A stretch of DNA of 64,000 bases from an uncultured bacterium. GTDB lineage: Bacteria > Bacillota > Clostridia > Oscillospirales > Ruminococcaceae. Position 1 is the stretch's first letter. The number at the start of each line of letters is the position of its first letter. The notes under the pieces are model-generated. The model ran no database searches. It was not told the DNA's origin and saw nothing but the letters and a program-made list of their open reading frames with translations. A program made the position numbers and the translations under genes. The stretch spans positions 1 through 64,000 of the forward strand of contig CAJMLV010000007.1 of the NCBI GenBank assembly GCA_905214345.1, read 5' to 3'. Positions 32,794 to 42,651 of this stretch are shown here, in pieces.

Positions 32794-33669
32794 ATGTTCA
32801 AAAAAGCATCTTCCGGCGAAGTTATGTCCACCAGCACCCGGGTCATCCGCTTCCTGCTGTTCCTGTTCATGCTGGCAGTGGCTGCGCTGACCCTGTATCC
32901 CGTGCTGTACGTTGTGTTCGGTTCTTTTAAGGAGAACGGCGAACTGCTGGTCGGCGGCACCAACATGTTCCCCAAAGTCTGGATCGTCGACAACTTCATC
33001 GAAGCCTGGGAAAAGGCCGACTTCAGTATCTACACCATCAACAGCGTCATCATCGCCGTGGGCGTGATGATCCTCTCTCTGATCTCCTCCGGTATGGCGG
33101 GCTACGTGCTCAACCGTCGGAACTTCCGCTTCAAGAAGCTGATCTACGGTCTGCTTCTGGCCTTCATGTTCATCAACGTGGGCTCTGTCTCCCTGCGCCC
33201 CCTGTTTGAACTGGCCATCAAGCTGAAACTGAACACCTCTCTGTTCAGCGTCATCTTCATCTCCGCCGGTACCGCCCAGGCCACCTACATCTTCCTGGTG
33301 AACAGCTACATGAGCAGCATTCCCAAGGAACTGGACGAGGCCGCCACCATCGACGGCTGCACCTTCTTCCAGACCTACACCCACGTGGTGCTGCCCCTGC
33401 TGCGTCCCATCCTGGCCACCGTCGCGCTGCTCTCCTTCCGCGGCGGCTGGAACGAGTACATCCTGCCCCTGGTCTTCACCATGACCGACGCCTCCAAGCG
33501 GCCTCTGACCGTCGGCGTGACCATGCTGAAGAACTCCGGTGACGGCGCGGCCGCCTGGAACATCATGTTCGCCGGCGCCACCATCGCCATCATCCCCATC
33601 CTGCTGATCTACATCATCGCCAGCAAATACTTTATCGAAGGTCTTACCGGCGGCGCCGTCAAGGGCTAA
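32794..33669 (+). CDS. Sugar ABC transporter permease (CUT1, MalG/LacG type)
   Basis: This 291-residue permease has about six membrane helices and the EAA loop DEAATIDGCTFFQTYTHVVLP. It forms the heterodimeric channel with the preceding gene, 15 bases away. AAGGAGG precedes the ATG. The C-terminus SKYFIEGLTGGAVKG is the typical ending of this family. Confidence 0.92.
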   Translation: MFKKASSGEVMSTSTRVIRFLLFLFMLAVAALTLYPVLYVVFGSFKENGELLVGGTNMFPKVWIVDNFIEAWEKADFSIYTINSVIIAVGVMILSLISSGMAGYVLNRRNFRFKKLIYGLLLAFMFINVGSVSLRPLFELAIKLKLNTSLFSVIFISAGTAQATYIFLVNSYMSSIPKELDEAATIDGCTFFQTYTHVVLPLLRPILATVALLSFRGGWNEYILPLVFTMTDASKRPLTVGVTMLKNSGDGAAAWNIMFAGATIAIIPILLIYIIASKYFIEGLTGGAVKG

Positions 33670-33694
33670 ACCGCGACCTGTTTTCCTCCGTTCT

Positions 33695-33730
33695 GCGCAT
33701 GCCTGTCCCCCCTTGGGGGACGGGTGTGCG
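33695..33730 (+). other. GC-rich stem-loop between permease and NifU-like gene
   Basis: CGCATGCCTGTCCCCC and GGGGGACGGGTGTGCG can pair with few mismatches around a short loop. No T run follows, so it is more likely an RNA-stability or processing element than a terminator. Confidence 0.45.
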
Positions 33731-33781
33731 TAGAACTTTATCAAGCCGAACCACGGCAACATCCACCAGGAGGTCTGCCCC

Positions 33782-34018
33782 GTGAAAGAATATATCGAAA
33801 CCGTCATCGTCCCCCGCCTGCGCGGCGACGGCGGATGGTTGGATGTGGTGAGCATCGAAGGCTCCCTCATCAAGGTCCGTCTGCAGGGGGAATGTTCCAA
33901 ATGCAACATCGCCCCCCGCTGCATGGACTGGATCTGCCAGCAGATCAAGCGCGATCTCGGGCAGGAAGTCCGCATCGAGTTCATCCGCAAGAAGCCGTTT
34001 TTCTGGGACAACGACTGA
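33782..34018 (+). CDS. Small NifU-C-domain-like protein
   Basis: This 78-residue protein matches the C-terminal NifU-like fold: VPRLRGDGGWLDVV, then VKVRLQGECSKC-type spacing with C38 and C41. Additional cysteines are C47 and C52. In NifU/Nfu proteins the CxxC pair carries an iron-sulfur cluster between two subunits. The usual Thr-rich stretch after CxxC is absent and replaced by IAPRCMDWICQQ. The start is GTG at 33782, with AGGAGG eight bases upstream. It sits between a sugar permease and an alpha-mannosidase, an unexpected place for an iron-sulfur protein. Function here is unknown. Confidence 0.72.
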   Translation: MKEYIETVIVPRLRGDGGWLDVVSIEGSLIKVRLQGECSKCNIAPRCMDWICQQIKRDLGQEVRIEFIRKKPFFWDND

Positions 34019-34075
34019 CCGTCCCCCACAAGGCCCGGGGGTCTGCCCGGCCGCCTTCAAGGAGTTGATGATTCC

Positions 34076-37000
34076 ATGGCATTTGTACCGGTGGTGCGCA
34101 GAAGCATGCGCCCCGAAGAATACACCGACCTGCGTTTCAACTGGCTGAAACGCTATATCTACGACGAAAAGTACGAGATCACCGATCTGGAAGTGCGCGA
34201 CGCCCGCCAGATCGGCGAGAACACCTATGAGGACGACCCCGCGGGCTTCCGCCCCCTGAAGCGGGGCGACCTGTATTTCACCCCCGACGGAACCGCCTTT
34301 TTCCGCGGCCGGGTCACCGTGCCGGAGCACCTGCGGGGCAAGGAACTGTGGCTGTCCCTGTGGACGGCGGCGGAGGTCATCGTCAAGGTCAACGGCCGCT
34401 ATGTGGGCGGCATCGACCCCAACCGCGACCGCACCCTGCTGAGCCCCTACATCGACAGCGATGAACTGGTCATCGAGATGGAAGGCTACAACCGCTCCAA
34501 GCCCGACGACGAACGCAACCCCGACGCCATGGCTCTGCGCGGCTGCCGTCAGGTGTTCAACGGCCTGTACCTGGCCACCATCCGCCATGAGGTCCTGGAC
34601 CTGTTCTACGACCTGCAGCTGCTGCTGGACGTGGCCAAAAGCCCCTATTTCAATGAGGATTACCGCAAGTTCCTGAACGTGGAACTGTCCCACGCCCTGG
34701 ACCTGGTGGACTTTACCCTGCTGCGGGACAACACCGACCCCGAGACCGGCCGTCTGGAACTGCCCGCCGACCAGGTCGCCCGGGTGATGGACCAGGTGAA
34801 GGCGGCTTCCGCCTACATCGAGCGCGTCATCTACGCCAACGACGACTTCAAGGGCACCGGCGACGTGGCCCTGGTGGGGCATTCCCACCTGGACCTGGCC
34901 TACTACTGGCGGCGCATCCATACGGTGCACAAGAACGCCCGCACCGTGCTTATTCAGCTGCGGCTGATGGACCGCTACCCCGATTTCAAGTACACCCACA
35001 CCCAGGCCTACACCTACGAGCTGCTGGAAAAATACTATCCCGACCTCTTTGCGGAGCTGAAGGAGAAGGTGGCTTCCGGCAACTTTGAGCCGGTGGGCGC
35101 CATGTATGTGGAGCCGGACTGCAACATTCCCGCCGCCGAAAGCCTGATCCGTCAGCTGCTGTACGGCCAGGAATATTTCCGCCGCACCTTCGGCAAGACC
35201 ATCGACAACGTCTGGCTGCCCGACGTCTTCGGCAACAGCTGGATTTTGCCCCAGATCATGGCCAAGAGCGGGGTAAAGTATTTCGTTTCCAACAAGATGT
35301 CCACCTGGAACGACACCAACCGCTTCCCCCACAACAACTTCCTGTGGAAGGGCATCGACGGGTCCACCGTCTATGCCTGTGTGCCCCCCACCCATTTCAT
35401 CACCTGGAACATGCCCAGCCAGATCCAGGAAAACTGGGAAGCCTACCAGGACAAGGAGACCGGCGGCCAGACCCTTTCCATGTTCGGCTACGGCGACGGC
35501 GGTTCCGGTGCCACCGAGGAAATGCTGGAACTGATGCACCGGTTCGACAAGCTTTCGGTCATGCCCAAGACCCAGCACATGGGCGCCGACGAGTTCCTGC
35601 ACAAGAACTTTGACGGCAACGAAAAGCTGGATACCTGGGACGGCGAGCTGTACCTGGAAATGCACCGCGGCACCTTTACCACCAAGGCGGCCCTGAAGCG
35701 GGCCAACCGGGAACTGGAATTTGCCCTGCGCGACGCCGAACTGGTGAACGTGCTGCGCACCGCCGCCGGGGAAACCGCCCGGGACGAGGAGCTGCGCAAC
35801 GTCTACAAGAAGTTCCTGGTGAACCAGTTCCACGATATCCTGCCCGGCAGCCACATCCACCCGGTATACGAGGACGCTGTGGCGGACTACGACCAGGTGC
35901 GCGGCGCCCTGACCGAGATGCAGGGCAGCGGCAGCGGCTGGTTCAACAGCCTGAACTTTACCCGCCGGGCTCCCGTCTTCCTGCCGGAAGAGAACGGCCC
36001 CATCACCCGGGGCGGGGTGCGCGGCCGGTTCGTGCAGCCCGACCTGGCGCCCTTTGTCTGCGCCGATACCCTGCCCGGTCTGCCCGCCCAGCCCGGCTGG
36101 CTGCAAGCCGACGGCACCGCCGTGACCACCCCGCTGTATGAGCTGACCTTTGACGAGGACGGCAGCATCCTGCACCTGTGGGACCGCCCCCTGCAGCGGG
36201 AATGGGTGGACGGCGTGTGGAACCGCCTGCACCTGTACCAGGATATGCCCGGCATGTACGATGCCTGGGACATCCTGCCCAACTATAAGGACAAGGAGTT
36301 CCCCCTGACGGTGGCCGAACCCCTGCACCTGAGCTATGCCGACGACACCATGGCGGAATTCACCGCCGTGCTGGCCACCGAGAAGAGCCGCTGGGCCCGC
36401 GTCATCCGTCTGTTTGCCGCCAGCCCCATGATCGAAGTGGAGAACCTGGTGGACTGGCACGAGACCCACACCCTGGCCAAGGCGGAATTCGGCGTGAACG
36501 TTCTCACCCGGGAACTGCTGTGCGATACCAGCGCCGGTTTCATCCGCCGGGAGACCCACCGCAACACCAGCTGGCAGAAGGCCCGGTTCGAAGTCTGCTC
36601 CCACAAGTGGTGCGACCTGTCCGAGACCGATGCCGGTGTGGCCATCGTCAACGAAGGTCTGTACGGCCTGGGCATCGACGGCAACCATGTGACCCTGAGC
36701 CTGCTGCGGGCCACCATGCGTCCGGACATCACCGCCGACCGGGGCTTCCATGATTTCTGCTACCAGATCCTGCCCCACGAGGGCGGCCCGGTGCAGGCCG
36801 GTGTGAACCGCTTTGCCCTGGAACAGAACGTTCCGCTGACCCGGCCCCGCCTGCCCGATACCCTGCCCCTGGCCCTGCGCGCCTGGCTGGAAGATCTGGC
36901 CGCCGCCGGGGACCGCCTGTACCTGCAGGCCATGAAGAACAGCGAGGACGGCAAGAGCATTATCGTGCGTCTGTGCGAAAGCGACGGCCGCCGCGGCACC

Positions 37001-37117
37001 CTGCGCCTGCACGCCCCCGTGCAGCCGGTGAACATGCTGGAGGCCCCCGTGGGCGAACCCACCGCCGAACTGGCCTACCGTCCCTTTGAGATCCTGACCT
37101 TTGCCTGCCGCCTTTGA
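34076..37117 (+). CDS. GH38 alpha-mannosidase
   Basis: This 1013-residue cytoplasmic retaining enzyme releases terminal alpha-mannose. Zinc-site residues are in GHSHLDLAYYW (H269, D273) and the nucleophile is D383 in LPDVFGNSW. EPDCNIPAAESLIRQ is also family-typical. An N-terminal beta domain and the C-terminal GH38 beta domains are present at normal length, and there is no signal peptide. It acts on imported oligosaccharides, possibly from host N-glycans. It is preceded by a 57-base gap with AAGGAG. Confidence 0.93.
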   Translation: MAFVPVVRRSMRPEEYTDLRFNWLKRYIYDEKYEITDLEVRDARQIGENTYEDDPAGFRPLKRGDLYFTPDGTAFFRGRVTVPEHLRGKELWLSLWTAAEVIVKVNGRYVGGIDPNRDRTLLSPYIDSDELVIEMEGYNRSKPDDERNPDAMALRGCRQVFNGLYLATIRHEVLDLFYDLQLLLDVAKSPYFNEDYRKFLNVELSHALDLVDFTLLRDNTDPETGRLELPADQVARVMDQVKAASAYIERVIYANDDFKGTGDVALVGHSHLDLAYYWRRIHTVHKNARTVLIQLRLMDRYPDFKYTHTQAYTYELLEKYYPDLFAELKEKVASGNFEPVGAMYVEPDCNIPAAESLIRQLLYGQEYFRRTFGKTIDNVWLPDVFGNSWILPQIMAKSGVKYFVSNKMSTWNDTNRFPHNNFLWKGIDGSTVYACVPPTHFITWNMPSQIQENWEAYQDKETGGQTLSMFGYGDGGSGATEEMLELMHRFDKLSVMPKTQHMGADEFLHKNFDGNEKLDTWDGELYLEMHRGTFTTKAALKRANRELEFALRDAELVNVLRTAAGETARDEELRNVYKKFLVNQFHDILPGSHIHPVYEDAVADYDQVRGALTEMQGSGSGWFNSLNFTRRAPVFLPEENGPITRGGVRGRFVQPDLAPFVCADTLPGLPAQPGWLQADGTAVTTPLYELTFDEDGSILHLWDRPLQREWVDGVWNRLHLYQDMPGMYDAWDILPNYKDKEFPLTVAEPLHLSYADDTMAEFTAVLATEKSRWARVIRLFAASPMIEVENLVDWHETHTLAKAEFGVNVLTRELLCDTSAGFIRRETHRNTSWQKARFEVCSHKWCDLSETDAGVAIVNEGLYGLGIDGNHVTLSLLRATMRPDITADRGFHDFCYQILPHEGGPVQAGVNRFALEQNVPLTRPRLPDTLPLALRAWLEDLAAAGDRLYLQAMKNSEDGKSIIVRLCESDGRRGTLRLHAPVQPVNMLEAPVGEPTAELAYRPFEILTFACRL

Positions 37118-37141
37118 TATCAACCTTTCCGGGAGGCTCCC

Positions 37142-40100
37142 ATGAACGAGATCATCCAAAATCAGTATCACCAGGACCCCTCCGTGCTCCATCTGGGCAC
37201 CCTGCCGCCCCATTGCGACTTTGTGCCCTTTGCCCCGGACCAGGACCCCTTTGCGCCGCGGCGGTCGTCCGCCCGGTATCACAGCCTGAACGGGGTGTGG
37301 CAGTTCCTGTATTATGAGGACCCCCGCCGCATGGACCCGGATCCGGAAGCCCGTTTTGCCGCCGGGGACTGCGGCACCATGCCGGTGCCCGCCTGCTGGC
37401 AGCTCCACGGGTACGACGCGCCCCAGTACATCAACACCCGCTATCCCTTCCCCTACGACCCGCCCTATGTGCCCGATGCCGACCCCACCGGGGTGTATCA
37501 CCGCAGCTTCTCCCTGCAGAAGCAGGCCGGGCGGCGGTACCACCTGGTCTTTGACGGGGTGGACAGCTGCTTTTACCTGTGGGTGAACGGCCAATTTGCC
37601 GGTTACAGCCAGGTCAGCCACTCCCCCAGCGAATTTGACCTGACCGATCTGCTCATCGACGGGGAAAACACCCTGACCGTGGCCGTGCTCAAATGGTGCG
37701 ACGGCAGCTATCTGGAATGCCAGGACAAATGGCGGCTTTCGGGTATTTTCCGGGACGTCTACCTGCTGGAACGGGCCGAAAACGGCCTGCGCAGCTACCG
37801 GGTGGACGCCCTGCCCGCCGCGGACCTGCGCTCCGCCCGGATCTGCCTGACCCTGGACAGCGGCGCCGACGGCACCGCCGCCCTCTATGACCCCCAGGGC
37901 CGTCTGCTGCAGGAACAGGCCTTTTCCGCCGGGGCGGACACCACAGTTTGCTTCGCCCTGGACGACCCCTGCCTGTGGAATGCCGAATCCCCCGCCCTCT
38001 ACCGCCTGGTGCTCACCGTGGCGGGGGAGGTCGTGGGCGAGGAAGTGGGCATCCGCCGGGCCGAGGTGCGGGACGGGGTATTCCTGCTCAACGGCCGTCC
38101 CATCAAGATGAAGGGCGTCAACCGCCACGATTTTTCCGAGAAGGAAGGCGCCACCGTGACGCCGGAGGAGATGGAACGGGATCTGCAGCTGATGAAACAG
38201 CTGAACGTGAACACCATCCGCACCTCCCATTATCCCAACTGCCCGGAATTCCTGCGCCTGTGCGACCGGTACGGCTTCTATGTCATCGACGAGGCCGACC
38301 TGGAAAGCCACGGCAGCATTTCGGGGTACGACCTGCACATCGACGGCCGCTCCTCCAAGCAGGGCATGGCGGGTCTGGTGGCCCGGCCGGATTTCCGGCA
38401 GGCCATTCTGGACCGTATCGAACGTCTGGTGATGCGGGACTGCAACCGTCCCTGCGTGCTGCTGTGGTCCCTGGGCAACGAGTCCGGATACAGCGCCGCC
38501 ATGCGGGACGCCGCCCTCTGGATCAAGGAGACCGATCCTTCCCGCCCGGTGCATTACGAATCCAGCTGGATCACCCTGCCGGACGATCCGGTGGAGGACG
38601 TGTGCGATGTGATGTCCCGGATGTACTTCTCCCTGGAGGATACCCGGGAGTACCGGTACACCGAACAGGCCCGCCGTCCCCTCTTCCTCTGCGAGTATTC
38701 CCACGCCATGGGCAACGGCCCCGGCGACCTGGAAGATTACTGGCAGATCTTCTACTCCGACCCCCATTACATGGGCGGCTGCGTGTGGGAGTGGAACGAC
38801 CACGGCATCCTGCGGGGCACCACCCCCGACGGCCGCAAGCGCTACGCCTACGGCGGCGACTATGGGGAGGCGGCCCACGACGGCAACTACTGCATCGACG
38901 GCCTGGTGCTGCCCGACCGGCGGCTGAAACCCGGCGCCTTTGAGATGAAGAATGTCTACCGCCCCCTGCGGATCACCCGCACCCCCGAAGGGGATTACCG
39001 CATCCGCAACACCCTGGATTTCACCGCCGCCGAGGACGTGCTGGACCTGGTGTACGAAATCACCGCCGACGGCCGGGTGGTCGGCCGGGGCACGGTGCCC
39101 CTGACCCTGCCCGCCGGGGCCTCGGTGCTGGTGCATCTGCCCGAACCCCAAGACCCGCAGCCGGATTCCCATATCCGGTTCATCACCCTGCGCAAAGGGG
39201 CGGTGTCCTACGGGTCGGTGGAGGAGGAAGAGGTGCTGGGCACCCAGCAGTTCTGCCTGCGGGAAGCTTTGCCCCTCTACCCCGGTGTGCCCGAAGGGCC
39301 CGGTATGCGGATCACCCTGGACACGCCGCTGGAACTGCAGGTGGAGGGTGCCGGTATGCGCTGGGTCTATGACAAGACCACCGCCCTGGTGCGCAGCGCC
39401 TGCCGCGACGGACAGGAGATGCTGGCCCGGCCCATGGACTACTGCCTGTACCGGGCGCCCATCGACAACGATATGAACCTGACTGCCGCCTGGCGGGATC
39501 TGTTCCTGGACCGGGTGCAGGCCAAAATCTACGCCTGCACCTGCACCGAGGAGCAGGGCACCGTGACGGTGCGCACCCGCCTGGCCCTGGGCAGCATGAT
39601 CCGCCGCCCGGTATGCCGTCTGGACCAGACCCTGACCTTCTGCCCCGACGGCAGCCTGGGCTGCCGCATGGAGGTTTGCGCCGACAGCCTGCATGTGGCT
39701 CTGCCCCGGTTCGGCGTGCATTTCTCCTTGACACCGGACCATGATCGGGTGCAATATTACGGTATGGGTCCCTTTGAAAACTACATCGACAAGCACCAGG
39801 CATGTTACATGGGGCGGTTCGACACCACCCCCGAAGCGCTGTTCACCGACTATGTCCGCCCCCAGGAAACCGGCTCCCACGCCCATTGCCGGGAAGCCCT
39901 TCTGCCCGGGGACCGGGGCACGGTGTGCCTCACCGGCGAACCGGAATTCAGCCTGCAGGTCCTGCCCTACTCGGTACAGGCCCTGTGCGCCGCCCGCCAC
40001 AGCGACGAGCTGGAAAAAACCGGCCTGACCGAAGTGTATATCGACTACCGCCAGCACGGCATCGGGTCGGAAAGCTGCTGCACCACCCTGCCGCTCCGCT

Positions 40101-40153
40101 ACCGGTTTGAAGAAAAGAATTTTTCCTTTGCGTTCCGTATCAAAATCCTATAA
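37142..40153 (+). CDS. lacZ: GH2 beta-galactosidase, LacZ type
   Basis: This 1003-residue enzyme has the full LacZ plan: sugar-binding domain, immunoglobulin-like domains, TIM barrel and C-terminal small-chain domain. The acid/base is E447 in LWSLGNESGY and the nucleophile is E518 in FLCEYSHAMGNG. GMGPFENYIDK near residue 880 belongs to the LacZ C-terminal domain. It is cytoplasmic, 24 bases after the mannosidase gene. It probably removes terminal beta-galactose from imported glycans. Confidence 0.93.
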   Translation: MNEIIQNQYHQDPSVLHLGTLPPHCDFVPFAPDQDPFAPRRSSARYHSLNGVWQFLYYEDPRRMDPDPEARFAAGDCGTMPVPACWQLHGYDAPQYINTRYPFPYDPPYVPDADPTGVYHRSFSLQKQAGRRYHLVFDGVDSCFYLWVNGQFAGYSQVSHSPSEFDLTDLLIDGENTLTVAVLKWCDGSYLECQDKWRLSGIFRDVYLLERAENGLRSYRVDALPAADLRSARICLTLDSGADGTAALYDPQGRLLQEQAFSAGADTTVCFALDDPCLWNAESPALYRLVLTVAGEVVGEEVGIRRAEVRDGVFLLNGRPIKMKGVNRHDFSEKEGATVTPEEMERDLQLMKQLNVNTIRTSHYPNCPEFLRLCDRYGFYVIDEADLESHGSISGYDLHIDGRSSKQGMAGLVARPDFRQAILDRIERLVMRDCNRPCVLLWSLGNESGYSAAMRDAALWIKETDPSRPVHYESSWITLPDDPVEDVCDVMSRMYFSLEDTREYRYTEQARRPLFLCEYSHAMGNGPGDLEDYWQIFYSDPHYMGGCVWEWNDHGILRGTTPDGRKRYAYGGDYGEAAHDGNYCIDGLVLPDRRLKPGAFEMKNVYRPLRITRTPEGDYRIRNTLDFTAAEDVLDLVYEITADGRVVGRGTVPLTLPAGASVLVHLPEPQDPQPDSHIRFITLRKGAVSYGSVEEEEVLGTQQFCLREALPLYPGVPEGPGMRITLDTPLELQVEGAGMRWVYDKTTALVRSACRDGQEMLARPMDYCLYRAPIDNDMNLTAAWRDLFLDRVQAKIYACTCTEEQGTVTVRTRLALGSMIRRPVCRLDQTLTFCPDGSLGCRMEVCADSLHVALPRFGVHFSLTPDHDRVQYYGMGPFENYIDKHQACYMGRFDTTPEALFTDYVRPQETGSHAHCREALLPGDRGTVCLTGEPEFSLQVLPYSVQALCAARHSDELEKTGLTEVYIDYRQHGIGSESCCTTLPLRYRFEEKNFSFAFRIKIL

Positions 40154-40205
40154 CAAGATCCTATAAAAAAGGGGAACCCTGTTTTCCCCGGGAGGCATTT
40201 GTATT

Positions 40206-42626
40206 ATGTCGTATTCTCTTGCTCAGGATGGCTTTATCCGCCATTATCTGTATACCGGCCGTAAAGAGAGTGAATTTTCCTGCGATGTGCGGGAGATTGA
40301 CCAGCTGCTCAGCGAAAAACTGATGCGCGCCGCCGCCGCCCGCCACGAACCCCTCACCCCGCCCCAGGCGCCCTGCCTGGGCGAGCCCAGCCCTATCGGG
40401 CCGGTGTGGAAATACTATTATTCCCACGACAACATCTTTGTGGATGACGCCGCTTTCTATGAGGAACTGTGCCGGGTCGAGCTGCACGCCGCCACCGGGC
40501 TGCTGGTGCACAACCCCGCCCGGGTGACCCTGCGGCTGTGGAGCTACGCCGCCGTGGATGTGTGGGTGGACGGCGCGCCGGTGTGCACCCTGCAAAACCC
40601 GGTGTACAAGCCCATCCAGTACAAGGATTTCACCCTGGATCTGAGCGCCGGGTTCCTCCTGCTGTATCTGCGGCTGGAAAACCTGGGCGTGCGGGATACC
40701 CGCGTATCCTTTGCGGTGCAGGTGATCGACGGCGCCGACGCCGTGGAGGTGGAACTGCCCGACGCCGGGCACTGCGCCCCCTACGCCCGGGCCGCCGCCC
40801 TGCTGGACTCCGCCCGGGTACACGGCGGACGCCTGACCCTGGCCGAGCCCCTGCCCGCGGGCAGCCGCCTGGTCTTTGACAAGGGCATCTCCGACTTCCG
40901 CCGCCAGGACGAGCGTTACCTCACCCTGGAAGCCGCCGGTCAGCAGGAGATCGACCTGCCCGAGATCCCCGTTTTTGCCCTGGAGATCCCGGTGGAACAC
41001 ACGGTGCTGCGCCGCGGCATGGAACAGGCGGAACTGAACCGTCCCGTCTACCTGCCCGAGGACACCGACCATCGCCGCCACATGTTTGAGCGGATGGCCG
41101 CCGTGGCTTCGGAGATGCGCAGCGCCACCGACGGCTTTGCCCTGTTCCCCATGCTGGCCCGCAAACACCTGGGTATGGAGCCCGCCTCCGATCATGAGGA
41201 GCTGAAGACCACCCTGGAACAGATCAACCGCCGGATGGACTGTGCCGACTTCATGACCACCGCCCTCATCCGCCTGCAGCGGGAATACGGCATTCCCGAG
41301 GACCTGCAGGACCAGATGAAGCAGGTGATCCTGAACTTCCGCTACTGGATGGACGAACCCGGCCAGGACGGCATGTGCTTCTGGAGCGAGAACCACACCC
41401 TCATGTTCTTTGAGGCCGCCTATTTCTTCGGCGGCATGTATCCCGACGAGGTCTTTGTCCGTTCCGGCCGCACCGGCCGCGAGCTGCGGGACACCGCCCG
41501 CATGCGCATCCGGGAATGGCTCACCGACGTATGCGAGACCGGCTTTGACGAGTTCAACAGCACCGTTTACACCCCCCTGACCCTGGCCGCGCTGCTGAAC
41601 ATTGTGGACTATGCCGAGCCCGACCTGGCCGTGATGGCCCGCCGCGCCTGCGACGAGATGATGCGCACCCTGGCCCGGCATTGCTTCCGGGGCATCACGG
41701 TGGCCCCCATGGGCCGCGTGTACCGCGGTGTCCTGGCCCCCTGGGCGGAAAGCCTGCAGGGGCTGGTGCATTACCTCTTCCCCGAAGCGCCCTTTGCCAA
41801 CTCCCCCGCCCTGAGCTTCCTGGCCACCACCGGCTATACCCCGCCGGAAGGGCTGCGTGAGCTGATGGAGGAGACCGGCTTCTTCACCTACACCACCAGC
41901 AACGCCCGCATCGACCTGTACAAGACCGCCGATTACGCCCTGACCAGCGTGCAGAGCCCCCGCCGTGACGGCGTGCAGCGTGCCTGGCAGCGGGAAACCC
42001 GGGAAGAGATGCGCGGGCATTTCCTCCACGTCAAGACGATGAACGAGCGGTTCCACGGCACCACCCAGTTCCAGCCCGGTGAGTTCGGCTACCAGCAGCA
42101 TATGTGGTCCGCCGCCCTGGACAGCGATCTGGTGGTCTTTGCCAACCATCCCGGCCATACCTGCGAGGACGCCAGCGAAGTGCGCCCCGGCTACTGGTAC
42201 GGCAACGGCATTATGCCGGCGCTGCGCCAGCGGGACAACGTGCTGGGCGCTGTGTATGTGATCCCCGAAAGCCATCCCATCGACTTCACCCATCTGTTCT
42301 GGGAGCAGGACCGCTTTGACGAGACCGACGCCCGGAACGGCTGGATCTTCGGCCGCAAGGGGGACAGCTACATCGGCGTGTGGTGCAGCACCCCGCTGGA
42401 GGACCACGACGAAACCCTGTTCGGCTGCGAAAAGCGGGCCATGTCCCGCCGCTGCGCCTATCTGGTGGTATGCGGCAGCCGCACGGAAAACGGCAGCTTT
42501 GCCGACTTCTGTACCGGATGCACCGCACGCCCGGCTGCCTTTGACCAGGCAAGCGGAACTTTGCACTGTGCCGAGTTTGACCTGACCTTTACCCCGGGCA
42601 CCAACGGCACCCAGATCCTGGAATAA
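40206..42626 (+). CDS. Unrecognised 806-residue protein of the glycan locus, possible new glycan-active enzyme
   Basis: This large cytoplasmic protein has no signal peptide. Residues about 60-180 look like a beta-sandwich sugar-binding domain (VWVDGAPVCTLQNPVYKP, LRLENLGVRDTR). Residues about 290-580 are helix-rich and could be an alpha/alpha toroid, with conserved-looking polar clusters CFWSENHTLMFF (E395, H397) and TGFDEFNSTVY (D448, E449). The C-terminal 200 residues look beta-rich. I cannot place it in a named glycoside hydrolase or lyase family. Its position between GH2 and a sugar kinase, and preserved large size, argue for an enzymatic role in the same pathway. Confidence 0.75.
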   Translation: MSYSLAQDGFIRHYLYTGRKESEFSCDVREIDQLLSEKLMRAAAARHEPLTPPQAPCLGEPSPIGPVWKYYYSHDNIFVDDAAFYEELCRVELHAATGLLVHNPARVTLRLWSYAAVDVWVDGAPVCTLQNPVYKPIQYKDFTLDLSAGFLLLYLRLENLGVRDTRVSFAVQVIDGADAVEVELPDAGHCAPYARAAALLDSARVHGGRLTLAEPLPAGSRLVFDKGISDFRRQDERYLTLEAAGQQEIDLPEIPVFALEIPVEHTVLRRGMEQAELNRPVYLPEDTDHRRHMFERMAAVASEMRSATDGFALFPMLARKHLGMEPASDHEELKTTLEQINRRMDCADFMTTALIRLQREYGIPEDLQDQMKQVILNFRYWMDEPGQDGMCFWSENHTLMFFEAAYFFGGMYPDEVFVRSGRTGRELRDTARMRIREWLTDVCETGFDEFNSTVYTPLTLAALLNIVDYAEPDLAVMARRACDEMMRTLARHCFRGITVAPMGRVYRGVLAPWAESLQGLVHYLFPEAPFANSPALSFLATTGYTPPEGLRELMEETGFFTYTTSNARIDLYKTADYALTSVQSPRRDGVQRAWQRETREEMRGHFLHVKTMNERFHGTTQFQPGEFGYQQHMWSAALDSDLVVFANHPGHTCEDASEVRPGYWYGNGIMPALRQRDNVLGAVYVIPESHPIDFTHLFWEQDRFDETDARNGWIFGRKGDSYIGVWCSTPLEDHDETLFGCEKRAMSRRCAYLVVCGSRTENGSFADFCTGCTARPAAFDQASGTLHCAEFDLTFTPGTNGTQILE

Positions 42627-42651
42627 TACCCCACCAAGGAGGAACACCGCT

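Noticed and set aside
33659..40057. A 2132-codon open frame on the minus strand
   Set aside because: It lies opposite GH38 and GH2 genes with clear catalytic motifs. Its product is a low-complexity Gly/Val/His/Gln-rich shadow of GC-rich codons and has no ribosome site.
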